Below are positions 36,309 through 45,802 of a DNA stretch of 64,000 nt, piece after piece. Both the position numbers and the translations under genes were made by a program. Within the stretch, counting starts at the first letter, position 1. The number at the start of each line of letters is the position of its first letter. The DNA comes from Aliiroseovarius sp. S1339 (GTDB taxonomy: Bacteria; Pseudomonadota; Alphaproteobacteria; Rhodobacterales; Rhodobacteraceae), in the NCBI RefSeq assembly GCF_023195695.1, contig NZ_JALPQG010000004.1, positions 1-64,000 of the forward strand, given 5' to 3'. The notes beneath the pieces are model-generated. The model was not told where the DNA came from. It worked only from the letters and a program-made list of their open reading frames with translations, and searched no databases.

Positions 36309-36800
36309 ATGGCGGGTTCGCTTAATAAGGTCATGCTCATCGGCAATCTGGGCGCTGACCCGGAAGTGCGCACATTCCAGAACGGTGGCAAGGTGTGCAA
36401 CCTGCGCATCGCAACGTCAGAGACTTGGAAAGACAAGCAAACGGGCGAGCGGCGTGAAAAAACCGAATGGCATTCGGTTGCTGTCTTCCAAGAAGGTTTG
36501 GTGCGCATTTGCGAACAATATTTGCGCAAAGGCTCCAAGATTTTTGTTGAAGGCAAACTGCAAACCCGCAAATGGCAAGACCAGTCAGGCCAGGATCGCT
36601 ATTCAACCGAGGTTGTGCTGCAAGGATTTGACGGCACATTGACCATGCTTGACGGGCGTGGCGATGGCGGCGGCCAAGGCGGCGGCGGTCAAAGCGGTGG
36701 CTACGGTGGCGGCAACCAAGGTGGTTATGGTGGCGGCGATTCTGGCCCGGCGCCCGCTGGTGGCAGCGGCGGCGGTTTCGACGACGAAATCCCGTTCTGA
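36309..36800 (+). CDS. ssb: Single-stranded DNA-binding protein
   Basis: 163 residues. The OB fold is clear ([43 protein letters not shown]). A glycine-rich linker (residues about 117-155) leads to the acidic tip DDEIPF that recruits partner proteins. GAAGGACGACGG is upstream. It is followed by a terminator at 36823-36852 and the convergent aroB. Confidence 0.98.
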   Translation: MAGSLNKVMLIGNLGADPEVRTFQNGGKVCNLRIATSETWKDKQTGERREKTEWHSVAVFQEGLVRICEQYLRKGSKIFVEGKLQTRKWQDQSGQDRYSTEVVLQGFDGTLTMLDGRGDGGGQGGGGQSGGYGGGNQGGYGGGDSGPAPAGGSGGGFDDEIPF

Positions 36801-36822
36801 GAAAACAAGAAATTCAACGATT

Positions 36823-36852
36823 ACAGCCGTCCGATTGGGCGGCTGTTTTATT
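36823..36852 (+). terminator. Terminator of ssb
   Basis: ACAGCCGTCC-GATT-GGGCGGCTGT is a 10-bp stem with one G-T pair, followed by TTTATTT. It sits at the convergent junction with aroB, whose stop codon lies within it at 36848, so it may serve one or both strands. Confidence 0.8.
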
Positions 36853-37960
36853 TCCGCCCTGCCAGTGCTTCATCCAGAACCGACCGCACCACACCCATAT
36901 CCACGTCGTCCGCCACAAAGGCATCACCAATGGCGCGGGCCAGAATGAACCGCAGCTTGCCCTGTTCAACCTTCTTATCCTGCCCCATCAGGACCATCAG
37001 CCCATCGGTGTCGGGCAGATCGCCTGCAATGTCGGACAGGTCTTTCTTCATGCCCATCGCTGACAGGTGCTGACGGAAGCGCGAGGGGCTTTCCTGACTG
37101 ATCAACCCCAACCGGGCCGAGGTTTCAAACGCCAACGCGCAACCAATCGCGACCCCTTCACCGTGGAGCAGACGATCAGAATAGCCGGTTGCCGCCTCTA
37201 GCGCATGGCCAAAGGTATGACCAAGGTTCAAAAGGGCACGGTCGCCCTGTTCGGTCTCGTCCCGCACGACGATGTCGGCTTTCATTTGGACCGAGCGGCG
37301 CACGGCTTCTTCTCGCAGCACCATGTCACCGGCCGCCAGCGCGGGGCCGGTGACCTCAAGCCACTCAAAAAACGCGCCGTCACCCAGTCCGCCGTATTTC
37401 ACGACCTCGCCGTAGCCGGCTAGAAAATCGCGAGGGGCAAGCGTGCCCAACACGTCGATATCCGCCAGCACCAGCGAGGGTTGGTGAAACGCGCCAATCA
37501 GGTTCTTGCCCTGCGGCGCATTGATGCCCGTCTTGCCCCCGACCGAGCTGTCGACCTGTGCCAGAAGCGACGTTGGCACCTGCACAAACCGCACGCCACG
37601 GCGCAACATTGCAGCCGCAAAGCCCACCAGATCACCTATGACGCCGCCTCCGAAGGCAATCACCACATCCTTGCGCTCGACCCGTTCTTCCAGCAACCAT
37701 TCAACCGTGTGCATCAGGTGCGGCCAGCTTTTGGTGGACTCGCCAGGCGGCAATATCAGCGCCTCGGACGTGATGCCCTCAGCCGCAAGACCGTCTTGCA
37801 GTGTGGTCAGATGCAGCCCTGCCACGGTTTCTTCCGTCACGATCCAAACCTTGGGGCGGCTCAGCAAAGGGGCAATCTCGACCCCTGCCCGCGCCAGAAG
37901 ACCCGGCGCGATGCGCACATCATAGGCGCGGTCATCCAGCGGCACATGGACAGTGGTCAT
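36848..37960 (-). CDS. aroB: 3-dehydroquinate synthase
   Basis: 370 residues. NAD-binding motif (GGGVIGDLVGFAAAMLRRGVRFVQVPTSLLAQVDSSVGGKTGIN), GEVVKYGG, and the zinc ligands in LNLGHTFGHALEAATG. It converts DAHP to 3-dehydroquinate, the second shikimate step. It is one base from aroK upstream, so the two are co-transcribed as aroK-aroB. Confidence 0.98.
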   Translation of the reverse strand: MTTVHVPLDDRAYDVRIAPGLLARAGVEIAPLLSRPKVWIVTEETVAGLHLTTLQDGLAAEGITSEALILPPGESTKSWPHLMHTVEWLLEERVERKDVVIAFGGGVIGDLVGFAAAMLRRGVRFVQVPTSLLAQVDSSVGGKTGINAPQGKNLIGAFHQPSLVLADIDVLGTLAPRDFLAGYGEVVKYGGLGDGAFFEWLEVTGPALAAGDMVLREEAVRRSVQMKADIVVRDETEQGDRALLNLGHTFGHALEAATGYSDRLLHGEGVAIGCALAFETSARLGLISQESPSRFRQHLSAMGMKKDLSDIAGDLPDTDGLMVLMGQDKKVEQGKLRFILARAIGDAFVADDVDMGVVRSVLDEALAGRK

Positions 37961-37961
37961 C

Positions 37962-38573
37962 TCAAATCTCCTCTAGCACATCGGAGCGGGTCAGAAGCGC
38001 CCGCACCACCGCATCGGCCATATCGGCAATCGAGAATTCGCGCTGAGCCTCGACCGACAAATCCGCCGTTGCATAAATCGGTACGCGGGCGTCGTAAATT
38101 TCGGTCAGCGTGGCTTTTGGATCAGGGGTGCGCAGCAAAGGGCGCGTGTCTTTGTGCCTTACGCGCGCCCACAGCAGGTCAAGGTCAGCCTTAAGCCACA
38201 CCGCAACGCCCCGCGCCGCGATCATTTCGCGATTGCGGTCTGACATGAACGCGCCGCCACCGGTGGATAGAACGGCGCGTTTGGTGTCCAGAAGACGGCC
38301 GATCACCTCCGTTTCGCGTTTGCGGAAGAAGTTTTCGCCGTCACGCGCGAATATCTCGGCAATGGACATGTTGGCGGCGCGCACAATTTCATCGTCGCTG
38401 TCCAGAAACGGCACTTGCAGCCGGTTGGCAACAGCCTGCCCGACCGCGGTTTTACCCGCACCCATCATGCCCACCATGACGATGGATTTCTTGACCTTGA
38501 ATGCCAAAGCGGCGCTCACCTGCCCAAATAAAGATTTCTTTCCTGAATGGCGTGATCTTACGGGAAATGCCAT
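37962..38573 (-). CDS. aroK: Shikimate kinase
   Basis: 203 residues from the ATG at 38573; an ORF running 127 codons further upstream overlaps the divergent genes and is not coding. P-loop VGMMGAGKTAVGQAVANRL, shikimate-binding DSDDEI, FRKRETEV and the STGGGAF motif. About 30 extra N-terminal residues precede the core. It phosphorylates shikimate. First gene of aroK-aroB, divergent from a small membrane protein gene with 49 bases between the starts. Confidence 0.97.
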   Translation of the reverse strand: MAFPVRSRHSGKKSLFGQVSAALAFKVKKSIVMVGMMGAGKTAVGQAVANRLQVPFLDSDDEIVRAANMSIAEIFARDGENFFRKRETEVIGRLLDTKRAVLSTGGGAFMSDRNREMIAARGVAVWLKADLDLLWARVRHKDTRPLLRTPDPKATLTEIYDARVPIYATADLSVEAQREFSIADMADAVVRALLTRSDVLEEI

Positions 38574-38622
38574 ATATAAATCAGACAAAATACCACTTGA
38601 GGCAGAAAATAGGTGGAATGAT

Positions 38623-38760
38623 ATGCTGATCCGCTTGATCAAGCTCGTACTTTTCTTGGCAGTTGTAGGCCTGATCGGCCTGACCGGCTTTTCGTTTTTC
38701 GGTGATATGGCACCGCGAACCGCGCCGCAAAGCAGCACCGTGACGTTAGATGGCGGCTGA
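38623..38760 (+). CDS. Small single-span membrane protein, 45 residues
   Basis: An ATG at 38623 behind AGGTGG starts a 45-residue product: MLIRLIKLVLFLAVVGLIGL (one transmembrane helix), then a short periplasmic-looking tail GFSFFGDMAPRTAPQSSTVTLDGG. Function unknown. It is divergent from aroK and runs directly into the next gene, which has alternative starts at 38750 (overlap) and 38762 (one base after the stop). Probable translational coupling supports it being real. Confidence 0.7.
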   Translation: MLIRLIKLVLFLAVVGLIGLTGFSFFGDMAPRTAPQSSTVTLDGG

Positions 38761-38761
38761 T

Positions 38762-40363
38762 ATGCCATTGCGCAGACGACAAAAACGCGTGGCCTGTCTG
38801 GCTGGCGCGGTTTTGTGTGTTCTGGGTGGGTTGGTGCCCGCCGCCCATGCGCAGTCTGCGCAGGGGACAAGACCTTTGTCGGCAATCGACTGGTTGTCCG
38901 ACAGCATCGCGTTGCCGCCGCCGTCGGCTGACAGCGCGATTCTTCCGCCTGCACTGAATGAGCCCGCGACCAGCACCGGGGCCTCGGTTGCCGAGGTCAC
39001 GATGACGCTGCTGGAAACGCCCGTTCTGGATGCGGTCGGTCTGCTGCCGCATATCGTGACCGGATTGCCACGCAATCTTTGGGGCATGTCACGGCCCGAC
39101 GATCTGGCGCGGCGCATTTCGGCGCTTGAACTGGACCTGTTGCCCGCCATGCAAAACTTTCTGTTGCGCCTGATGCTGGCCGAGCTTGATCCCCCCAAAG
39201 GGTCGAGCGCCGCCGAGGATCGACTGTTTCTGGCGCGCGTTGACCGACTGTTGTCGCTGGGCGCGTTGGATCAGGCCGAAGCCCTTCTGGCCCGCGCCGG
39301 GTCGGTGAACCCACGCGTGTTTCGCCGGGCTTTTGACACCGCCTTGCTGTTGGGCAACGAAGACCAGCAATGCACGACCCTGCGCGCCACACCCGACCTG
39401 AGCCCGACCTTCACCGCCCGCGTCTTTTGTCTGGCGCGCAGTGGCGATTGGGACGCCGCCGTTCTGACACTCGAAACCGGCCGGGCGCTTGGATATATCA
39501 GCGACGAAGACGACGCCCTGCTGGCGCGGTTCCTTGATCCTGACCTGTTTGAGGATGAGCCGGAGCTGCAACGCCCCGATCATCCCTCGCCCCTGACATT
39601 TCGCATGTTCGAAGCCATCGGGCTGCATATCAACACGTCATCCTTGCCGCTGGCCTTCGCCCAATCTGATCTGCGCGCCAATATCGGCTGGAAAGCCCGC
39701 GCCGAGGCGGGCGAGCGGCTGGCCCGTGTGGGGGCTGTGACCGAAAACCAGCTATTGGGCCTCTACTCCGAACGCAAACCAGCCGCCTCTGGTGGTATCT
39801 GGGACCGGATGAGCGCGGTGAAAGCTGTCGAACAGGCGCTCGCGTCGGGCGACGACGCCAAACTTGCGCGCACAGTCGAAGACCTTTGGGCCCATCTGGA
39901 GGCAAGCGGGCTGGAAGTGGTGTTCGCACAGATCTTCGGCTCAGATATTGCTGCGCGCAACCTGCCGGGCACCGCGGGCGACATCGGGCTTCGGTTGGGA
40001 CTGCTGTCTGAACAATATGAGACCGTGGCAGAAGCCGCCAGCGCGGACCCCGATGACCCGCTGACCAATCTCCTTCTTGGTATCGCGCGCGGCCAAACTG
40101 AAGAATTGACGCCAATGGATGACCGCACCCGCGCGGTTCTGGAAGGCTTCACAGCGAACTCCCTGCCCGTACGTTTGCACTCGCTTGTCGAACAGGACCG
40201 GTTGGGCGAGGCGATCTTGCGCGCCGTCGCCCTGTTCACCAGCGGCAGCAATGGCGATCTGGACGAGCTGACCGACGCGCTTGCGTTTTTCCGGCAAGTC
40301 GGGCTGGAACAGGTCGCGCGCCAAGCAGCAATTGAGTTCCTGATCCTTGAGAGGCGCGGATGA
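38762..40363 (+). CDS. Secreted alpha-helical protein of unknown function, coupled to xerD
   Basis: 533 residues from the ATG at 38762 (an ATG 12 bases earlier is also in frame). The N-terminus is a signal peptide (RRRQKRVACLAGAVLCVLGGLVPAAHA, cleavage before QSAQG). The rest is leucine/alanine-rich and helical, with repeated units such as RLFLARVDRLLSLGALDQAEALLARAG and FCLARSGDWDAAVLTLETGRALG, which look like TPR-like helical hairpins. No enzyme motif is seen. Its stop overlaps the xerD start by ATGA, so a periplasmic protein and a cytoplasmic recombinase are made from one message. I recognise no name for it; probably a conserved Rhodobacterales protein. Confidence 0.8.
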   Translation: MPLRRRQKRVACLAGAVLCVLGGLVPAAHAQSAQGTRPLSAIDWLSDSIALPPPSADSAILPPALNEPATSTGASVAEVTMTLLETPVLDAVGLLPHIVTGLPRNLWGMSRPDDLARRISALELDLLPAMQNFLLRLMLAELDPPKGSSAAEDRLFLARVDRLLSLGALDQAEALLARAGSVNPRVFRRAFDTALLLGNEDQQCTTLRATPDLSPTFTARVFCLARSGDWDAAVLTLETGRALGYISDEDDALLARFLDPDLFEDEPELQRPDHPSPLTFRMFEAIGLHINTSSLPLAFAQSDLRANIGWKARAEAGERLARVGAVTENQLLGLYSERKPAASGGIWDRMSAVKAVEQALASGDDAKLARTVEDLWAHLEASGLEVVFAQIFGSDIAARNLPGTAGDIGLRLGLLSEQYETVAEAASADPDDPLTNLLLGIARGQTEELTPMDDRTRAVLEGFTANSLPVRLHSLVEQDRLGEAILRAVALFTSGSNGDLDELTDALAFFRQVGLEQVARQAAIEFLILERRG

Positions 40364-41298
40364 ACGCCGATCACGCCCGCTGGATTTCGACCTTTCTGGA
40401 AGCACAGGCGGCGGAACTTGATGCGTCCGAAAATACGTTGCTGGCCTATGGACGCGACCTGAAAGGCTTTGCCGAATTCGCGGATTACAAAGGGTTGGCA
40501 TTTGAGGACGTCACCCGCGCGGACATTGAAACCTTCATGGTCGATTGCGACACAATGGGGCTGGCCCAATCCACGCGCGCGCGCCGCCTGTCGGCAATCA
40601 AACAATTGTACCGTTTTGCCTATGAAGAGACGTGGCGCAAGGACAACCCCGCCCTGAAAATCAAAGGCCCCGGACGGTCAAAATCGCTGCCAAAGATTCT
40701 CAGCGAAGATCAGGTTGACGCGTTGCTGACCACGGCCCGCACCCAGGGGCGAAGCGCCGCCGGCAGGTTGCGCAACACCTGCCTGATGGAACTGCTCTAT
40801 GCCACCGGGATGCGGGTCAGCGAGCTTGTCACCCTGCCCGTTGCAGCCACCCGTGGTGATCCGCATATGCTGCTGGTCAAAGGCAAGGGCGGCAAAGAAC
40901 GCATGGTGCCCCTGTCCGGCCCCGCCCGCGATGCGCTGGTTGAGTGGCTTGAAGCGCGCGACGGTGCCGAGGACAGCGCGCGCGCCAACAAAGGCACCAA
41001 GCCGTCGCCTTTTTTGTTTCCATCTACCGGAAAAAGTGGCCATCTAACCCGGCATCGTTTCTATGGGCTGATCAAAGAGATTGCCGTGGCCGCCGGCGTC
41101 TCGCCCTCGGTGGTGACACCCCACCGGTTGCGCCATGCGTTTGCGACGCATCTGCTGGCGCATGGGGCCGATCTACGCTCGATCCAGACGCTTCTGGGCC
41201 ATGCCGACATCTCGACCACCGAGATTTACACCCATGTGCTGGAAGAACGCCTGAAAGACCTTGTTCTGACCCACCACCCCTTGGCGGACACTGACTAG
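40360..41298 (+). CDS. xerD: Tyrosine recombinase XerD
   Basis: 312 residues. The N-terminal SAM-like domain (WISTFLEAQAAELDASENTLLAYGRDLKGF) is followed by the catalytic domain with all conserved residues: arginine in ATGMRVSELV, lysine in KGKGGKERMVPL, HRLRH, the histidine in LLGHADISTTEIYTHV and the nucleophile tyrosine there. It resolves chromosome dimers at dif with XerC. It may instead be XerC; assignment to XerD is from overall resemblance. Translationally coupled to the secreted protein upstream. Confidence 0.9.
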   Translation: MNADHARWISTFLEAQAAELDASENTLLAYGRDLKGFAEFADYKGLAFEDVTRADIETFMVDCDTMGLAQSTRARRLSAIKQLYRFAYEETWRKDNPALKIKGPGRSKSLPKILSEDQVDALLTTARTQGRSAAGRLRNTCLMELLYATGMRVSELVTLPVAATRGDPHMLLVKGKGGKERMVPLSGPARDALVEWLEARDGAEDSARANKGTKPSPFLFPSTGKSGHLTRHRFYGLIKEIAVAAGVSPSVVTPHRLRHAFATHLLAHGADLRSIQTLLGHADISTTEIYTHVLEERLKDLVLTHHPLADTD

Positions 41299-41468
41299 CG
41301 GCTATGCGTTATTGCGCTATACATTTTGCTTCAGGCAGGCTATTGCCCCCTATCTTGATGCATCCCCACAGGCACGAAACGCAAAGGCGCGTTTGGCCTG
41401 ACGGTTTTCGGCCCTAAAGGTCAGAGCGTGGGTGTGCGTGCCCATCGAAACAACAGAATTGATCGCCC

Positions 41469-43454
41469 GTGAAACAGCTTATCTCTGACGCGCTCGCCGA
41501 GCGCGGATATGAAACATTGACCCAAGTCCAGACCGCCGTGTCCAAACCCGAACTTGAAGGTGCCGACCTTCTGGTGTCAGCGCAGACCGGATCTGGCAAA
41601 ACGGTGGGTTTCGGTCTTGCCATTGCCCCTGTCCTGTTGGGCGAAGAGGACCAGTTTGGCCCCGCGCAAAGCCCGCTGGGTCTGGTCATCGCCCCAACCC
41701 GCGAGCTCGCGCTGCAGGTCAAACGCGAACTGATCTGGCTGTTTGCAAAAACCGGCGCGGTCGTTGCGTCCTGCGTGGGCGGAATGGACATGCGCGACGA
41801 ACGGCGTGCCTTGGCGCGCGGCGCACATATCGTTGTCGCAACACCGGGTCGCCTGCGTGACCACGTGATGCGCGGATCGATCGACCTGTCGGCACTGCGC
41901 AGTGTGGTTCTGGACGAAGCGGACGAAATGCTGGATCTGGGCTTTCGCGAGGACCTTGAGTTCATTCTGGATGAAACGCCCAAGGATCGCCAAACGCTGC
42001 TATTTTCCGCGACAGTCCCGAAAAGCATCGCATCCCTTGCCGCCCGCTATCAAAAAAACGCCGAGCGCGTCACCACAGTCGCCGAAAAGAGCCAACACAT
42101 CGATATTGAATATCGCGCGATGTCCGTGGCTCCGCGCGACGGGGAAAACGCGATCATCAACGTGCTCAGGTTCTTTGAGGCACCGAACGCCCTTGTCTTT
42201 TGCAACACCCGTGCGATGGTCAACCGCTTGGCAACACGCTTGTCCAACCGAGGCTTTTCGGTTGTGTCCCTATCAGGCGAGCTAACCCAAAACGAACGCA
42301 CCAACGCGCTGCAATCCATGCGCGACGGGCGTGCGCGGATTTGTGTGGCGACCGATGTCGCGGCGCGCGGGATCGACCTGCCAAAGCTTGATCTTGTGAT
42401 CCATGCTGAACTGCCCAACAACCATGAGACATTGTTGCACCGGTCAGGCCGTACAGGGCGCGCAGGACGCAAGGGCGTCAGCACTCTGATCGTGCCACCA
42501 TCGGCACGCAATAAGGCCGAGCGCCTGCTGCGGTTTGCCAAACTGACCGCCGTTTGGGCCCCCGCCCCCTCGGCGCAAGAGGTTCAGGCCGAAGACCAGA
42601 AACGCATTCTGGCCGACGAGGTGTGGACACAAGAGCCAACCGCGAACGAGGCCGCACTGGCCGAAGAACTGGTCGCGAAATTCACCCCGGCGCAACTGGC
42701 AACCGCCTACCTACAGCTTTATCACACCGCGCACGCTGCGCCGGAAGAGCTGTCGGCGGCCAATGCCAAACCCGAAAAGCGCGAACCCTTTGGAGCGAGC
42801 GTTTGGTTCACCCTTGCCAAAGGGCGCAATCAAGGGGCTGACCCGCGTCACCTTCTGCCGATGCTGTGCAAGGCCGGTAACATCACACGCGCTGATATCG
42901 GAGCGATCCGCCTTCAGGATGACAAGTCGTATTTTGAGGTGAAGGCCGCAAAACTCGACGGGTTCCTTAAATCCCTCGGCAATGGCATGACAATCGAAAA
43001 ATTTGCTGTCGAGCAACTTGCGACCGCCCCTGATCTGGCCCGCAGCAGCAAGCCGCCACAACGTGGCAAGCCGCGTCAGTTTGACAAGCCCAGCAACCGC
43101 CCCCGGCATGACGACGACAGAAGCGAGCGCAAACCGCACCGCAAGGGTCCGCCCAAAGGGGATGCGCCCAGCGAACGTAAGCCAAACCCGAAGCATAAGT
43201 GGAAGGACGACAAAGACAGTGATCGTCCGGTTAAAGCCTATGCTAAGCAAAAAGACGACGACCGCAAGCCGCGCAAGGGCCCGAAACCTGCGGGCGACAA
43301 GCCCAGAGCCAAACGCCCGGCTGACGACGCAACAAAGGGGCCGCCCCCACCCAAGGGCAAGACCTCTAGCAAGAAAAACCGCGCCCGCGCGGCGGCGAAA
43401 GTCGTGGCAAAGGCCAAGGGCGGCGATTCCGCTCCGAAGCGCCGCAAGGGGTAA
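41469..43454 (+). CDS. DEAD-box RNA helicase with DbpA-type RNA-binding domain and basic tail
   Basis: 661 residues from a GTG start at 41469; an in-frame stop at 41460 rules out a longer form. Helicase motifs: AQTGSGKT (I), PTRELA (Ia), DEAD (II), SAT (III), and HRSGRTGRAG (VI). Residues about 440-520 resemble the DbpA RNA-binding domain (VWFTLAKGRNQGADPRHLLPMLCKAGNI; SYFEVK). The last 140 residues are disordered and rich in K, R, P and D, typical of RNA-binding tails. Likely role is ribosome assembly or cold-stress RNA remodelling. Confidence 0.94.
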   Translation: MKQLISDALAERGYETLTQVQTAVSKPELEGADLLVSAQTGSGKTVGFGLAIAPVLLGEEDQFGPAQSPLGLVIAPTRELALQVKRELIWLFAKTGAVVASCVGGMDMRDERRALARGAHIVVATPGRLRDHVMRGSIDLSALRSVVLDEADEMLDLGFREDLEFILDETPKDRQTLLFSATVPKSIASLAARYQKNAERVTTVAEKSQHIDIEYRAMSVAPRDGENAIINVLRFFEAPNALVFCNTRAMVNRLATRLSNRGFSVVSLSGELTQNERTNALQSMRDGRARICVATDVAARGIDLPKLDLVIHAELPNNHETLLHRSGRTGRAGRKGVSTLIVPPSARNKAERLLRFAKLTAVWAPAPSAQEVQAEDQKRILADEVWTQEPTANEAALAEELVAKFTPAQLATAYLQLYHTAHAAPEELSAANAKPEKREPFGASVWFTLAKGRNQGADPRHLLPMLCKAGNITRADIGAIRLQDDKSYFEVKAAKLDGFLKSLGNGMTIEKFAVEQLATAPDLARSSKPPQRGKPRQFDKPSNRPRHDDDRSERKPHRKGPPKGDAPSERKPNPKHKWKDDKDSDRPVKAYAKQKDDDRKPRKGPKPAGDKPRAKRPADDATKGPPPPKGKTSSKKNRARAAAKVVAKAKGGDSAPKRRKG

Positions 43455-43502
43455 GGCACAAGGGCGTGCAGGCGAACGGATCATATTGCGCGCCCTGAAC
43501 GA

Positions 43503-43967
43503 TCAGCTGGTTGGTTGTTGCGTTCCATAAAGCTGTTCGGCGCGTTTTTCGAATGCCGCGACGATGCGGTGCATCGCCTCATTAAACACTAGGCCGATCA
43601 CCTTTTGCAGGATCGCGCTTTTGAATTCGAAATCGACAAAGAACTCCACTTCGCATCCGGTGTCATTGGGGTGAAAAATCCAGTGTGACTTCAGATACTT
43701 GAAAGGTCCATCAAGATATTCTGTGTCAATCCGGCGTCCGGCCTCGTCAAGCCAAACACGGCTGGCGAAACGTTCGCGAAACACTTTGAAGCTGATCACA
43801 AGATCGGCGTCCATCAACTGTCGCCCGTCCGGTAGCGGCGTCACACGGCGCACGCGGGCGGCTGAATTCCATGGCAGAAATTCGGGATAACGGCCAACAT
43901 CTGCGACCAAATTATACATCTGTTCGGCCGTATATGGCAGGATGCGTTTTTCCCCATGTGTCGGCAT
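43503..43967 (-). CDS. COQ10/RatA-like START-domain protein
   Basis: 154 residues from the ATG at 43967 ([34 protein letters not shown]). It is a polyketide cyclase/COQ10 fold, with [31 protein letters not shown] toward the end. Homologues bind ubiquinone and help its transfer to respiratory complexes, or in E. coli (RatA) inhibit ribosome assembly. The ubiquinone role is more likely in alphaproteobacteria. Divergent from hpt with 69 bases between starts. Confidence 0.92.
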   Translation of the reverse strand: MPTHGEKRILPYTAEQMYNLVADVGRYPEFLPWNSAARVRRVTPLPDGRQLMDADLVISFKVFRERFASRVWLDEAGRRIDTEYLDGPFKYLKSHWIFHPNDTGCEVEFFVDFEFKSAILQKVIGLVFNEAMHRIVAAFEKRAEQLYGTQQPTS

Positions 43968-44036
43968 GACGACGTTTTCCCTTCTAACTTGCCTGCACAT
44001 GTCCTAGGAATACGACCGGAAATCAAGGGGGAAGAC

Positions 44037-44582
44037 ATGGCACAGCGTCCATATGTCATCGACACGATGATCTCGGCCAAACAGATCGCGGCCCGGGTCG
44101 AAGAGCTTGCGCAGGAAATCCATGACGAGTTCAACGGCACCGATAAGCTGGTCGTCGTCGGGCTCCTGCGCGGATCATTTGTGTTCATCGCCGACGTTGT
44201 GCGAGAGCTCGATTTGCCGGTCGAGGTCGATTTTCTTGAGGCGTCTTCATACGGTGATTCCACCGAAAGCAGCCGGGAAGTACGCATTCTCAAAGACTTA
44301 CGAGGCGAAATTGGTGGGCGCGATGTGCTGGTCGTGGAAGACATCGTCGACACGGGCTTCACGCTGAAGCATGTTGTCGGCCTTTTGAAAGCCAAAAGAC
44401 CGCGCAAACTGAAGACCATCGCCTTGCTTGATAAGCCATCGCGGCGCGAGGTGAACATCCGCGCGGATTGGATCGGGTTCGAGATCCCCGACGAATTTGT
44501 CGTGGGCTACGGCATCGACTTCGCGCAACGCGACCGCAACCTGCCCCATATTGGCAAGGTTCGGTTTCTAGACGAAAGCTAA
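44037..44582 (+). CDS. hpt: Hypoxanthine phosphoribosyltransferase
   Basis: 181 residues from the ATG at 44037, preceded by AAGGGGGAAGAC; the ORF extends upstream into the divergent gene. The PRPP-binding loop is [17 protein letters not shown], with [17 protein letters not shown] near residue 45 and [25 protein letters not shown] at the end. It salvages hypoxanthine and guanine to IMP and GMP. Confidence 0.96.
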   Translation: MAQRPYVIDTMISAKQIAARVEELAQEIHDEFNGTDKLVVVGLLRGSFVFIADVVRELDLPVEVDFLEASSYGDSTESSREVRILKDLRGEIGGRDVLVVEDIVDTGFTLKHVVGLLKAKRPRKLKTIALLDKPSRREVNIRADWIGFEIPDEFVVGYGIDFAQRDRNLPHIGKVRFLDES

Positions 44583-44585
44583 GTC

Positions 44586-44759
44586 ATGAACCCCCGTTGG
44601 TTCATGCGCATGTCCAAATGGGCACGAAAACCGCCTTCGGCCAGCCGGGTGAGGTTGGTTTTTGCGGTCATCGCGATCTGTCTGGTGCTGGTCGCGATCG
44701 AAAAGCTGTTCGGAACGCCAGACTGGATGCAACTTGAGCGATTGCGCTTCAGACCTTAA
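44586..44759 (+). CDS. Small single-span membrane protein, 57 residues
   Basis: An ATG three bases after the hpt stop codon opens a 57-residue product: a basic N-terminus (MNPRWFMRMSKWARKPPSASRVRLV), one transmembrane helix (FAVIAICLVLVAI), and a short tail ending PDWMQLERLRFRP. Function unknown. The tight spacing to hpt, the positive-inside charge pattern and GC-rich codon choice like neighbours argue for a real gene. It is convergent with lipA. Confidence 0.7.
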   Translation: MNPRWFMRMSKWARKPPSASRVRLVFAVIAICLVLVAIEKLFGTPDWMQLERLRFRP

Positions 44760-44771
44760 TTGTATTCTTGA

Positions 44772-45722
44772 TCAAAGGCTTGCAAGCTTAGCTTCACGTG
44801 CCGCACGCAACCGCGCAAAGTCATCACCGGCGTGATAAGACGAACGCGTCAGCGGCGTTGACGACACCATGTGGAAGCCCTTGCCATAGGCTGCCGTCTC
44901 GTAATCCTTGAATTCATCAGGATGCACGAACCGTTCGACCGCATGGTGTTTCGGCGTGGGTTGCAGATATTGACCGATGGTCAGAAAATCAATGTCGGCG
45001 GCGCGCATGTCATCCATAACCTGCAATACGCCCTGACGATCTTCGCCCAACCCAACCATGATGCCCGACTTGGTGAACATCGAGGGGTCCATCTCTTTCA
45101 CCCGCTGCAACAGGCGCAGCGAATGAAAATACCGCGCGCCGGGGCGCACCTGTGGATACAGGCCGGGGACCGTTTCAAGGTTGTGGTTGAACACGTCCGG
45201 GCGCGCCTCGACCACAGTTTCCAGCACGGATGGATCACATTTCAGGAAATCCGGCGTCAGAATCTCGATTGTCGTGTCTGGCGACTGGTGGCGAATGGCG
45301 CGAATGGTCTGGGCGAAATGGTCGGCCCCACCGTCTTTCAGGTCATCGCGGTCAACCGAGGTGATCACGACATGGTTCAGACCCAATTTTTTGACCGCAT
45401 TTGCCACGCGCCCCGGCTCGAACGCATCCAGATCGTCGGGACGGCCGGTGGCCACGTTGCAGAAGGTGCAGCCCCGTGTGCAGATGTCGCCCATGATCAT
45501 CATGGTGGCGTGGCCTTGGCTCCAGCATTCACCGGCGTTCGGACAGGCCGCTTCTTCGCAGACCGTGGACAGGTTGTTTTCGCGCATGATCTTATGCGTT
45601 TCCGCATAGCCCTTGCCGCCGGGCGCTTTCACCCGAATCCAGCTGGGCTTTTTCGGCTGGGCATTGTCCGGACGATGCGCCTTTTCAGGGTGGCGGCTTT
45701 CCGGAATTTTCAGATCACGCAT
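44772..45722 (-). CDS. lipA: Lipoyl synthase
   Basis: 316 residues from the ATG at 45722. Both iron-sulphur cluster motifs are present: the auxiliary one [12 protein letters not shown] and the radical-SAM CTRGCTFC. The C-terminal [10 protein letters not shown] carries the serine ligand. It inserts sulphur at C6 and C8 of octanoyl groups on lipoyl domains of pyruvate and 2-oxoglutarate dehydrogenases. Confidence 0.98.
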   Translation of the reverse strand: MRDLKIPESRHPEKAHRPDNAQPKKPSWIRVKAPGGKGYAETHKIMRENNLSTVCEEAACPNAGECWSQGHATMMIMGDICTRGCTFCNVATGRPDDLDAFEPGRVANAVKKLGLNHVVITSVDRDDLKDGGADHFAQTIRAIRHQSPDTTIEILTPDFLKCDPSVLETVVEARPDVFNHNLETVPGLYPQVRPGARYFHSLRLLQRVKEMDPSMFTKSGIMVGLGEDRQGVLQVMDDMRAADIDFLTIGQYLQPTPKHHAVERFVHPDEFKDYETAAYGKGFHMVSSTPLTRSSYHAGDDFARLRAAREAKLASL

Positions 45723-45802
45723 GGCTTTCCTCCGCGCCAAAATCGGTTCAGCAATATATAACGTCATCTGGCAAGCAAGTCACCTTGAAAGCCGCAACGC
45801 TG

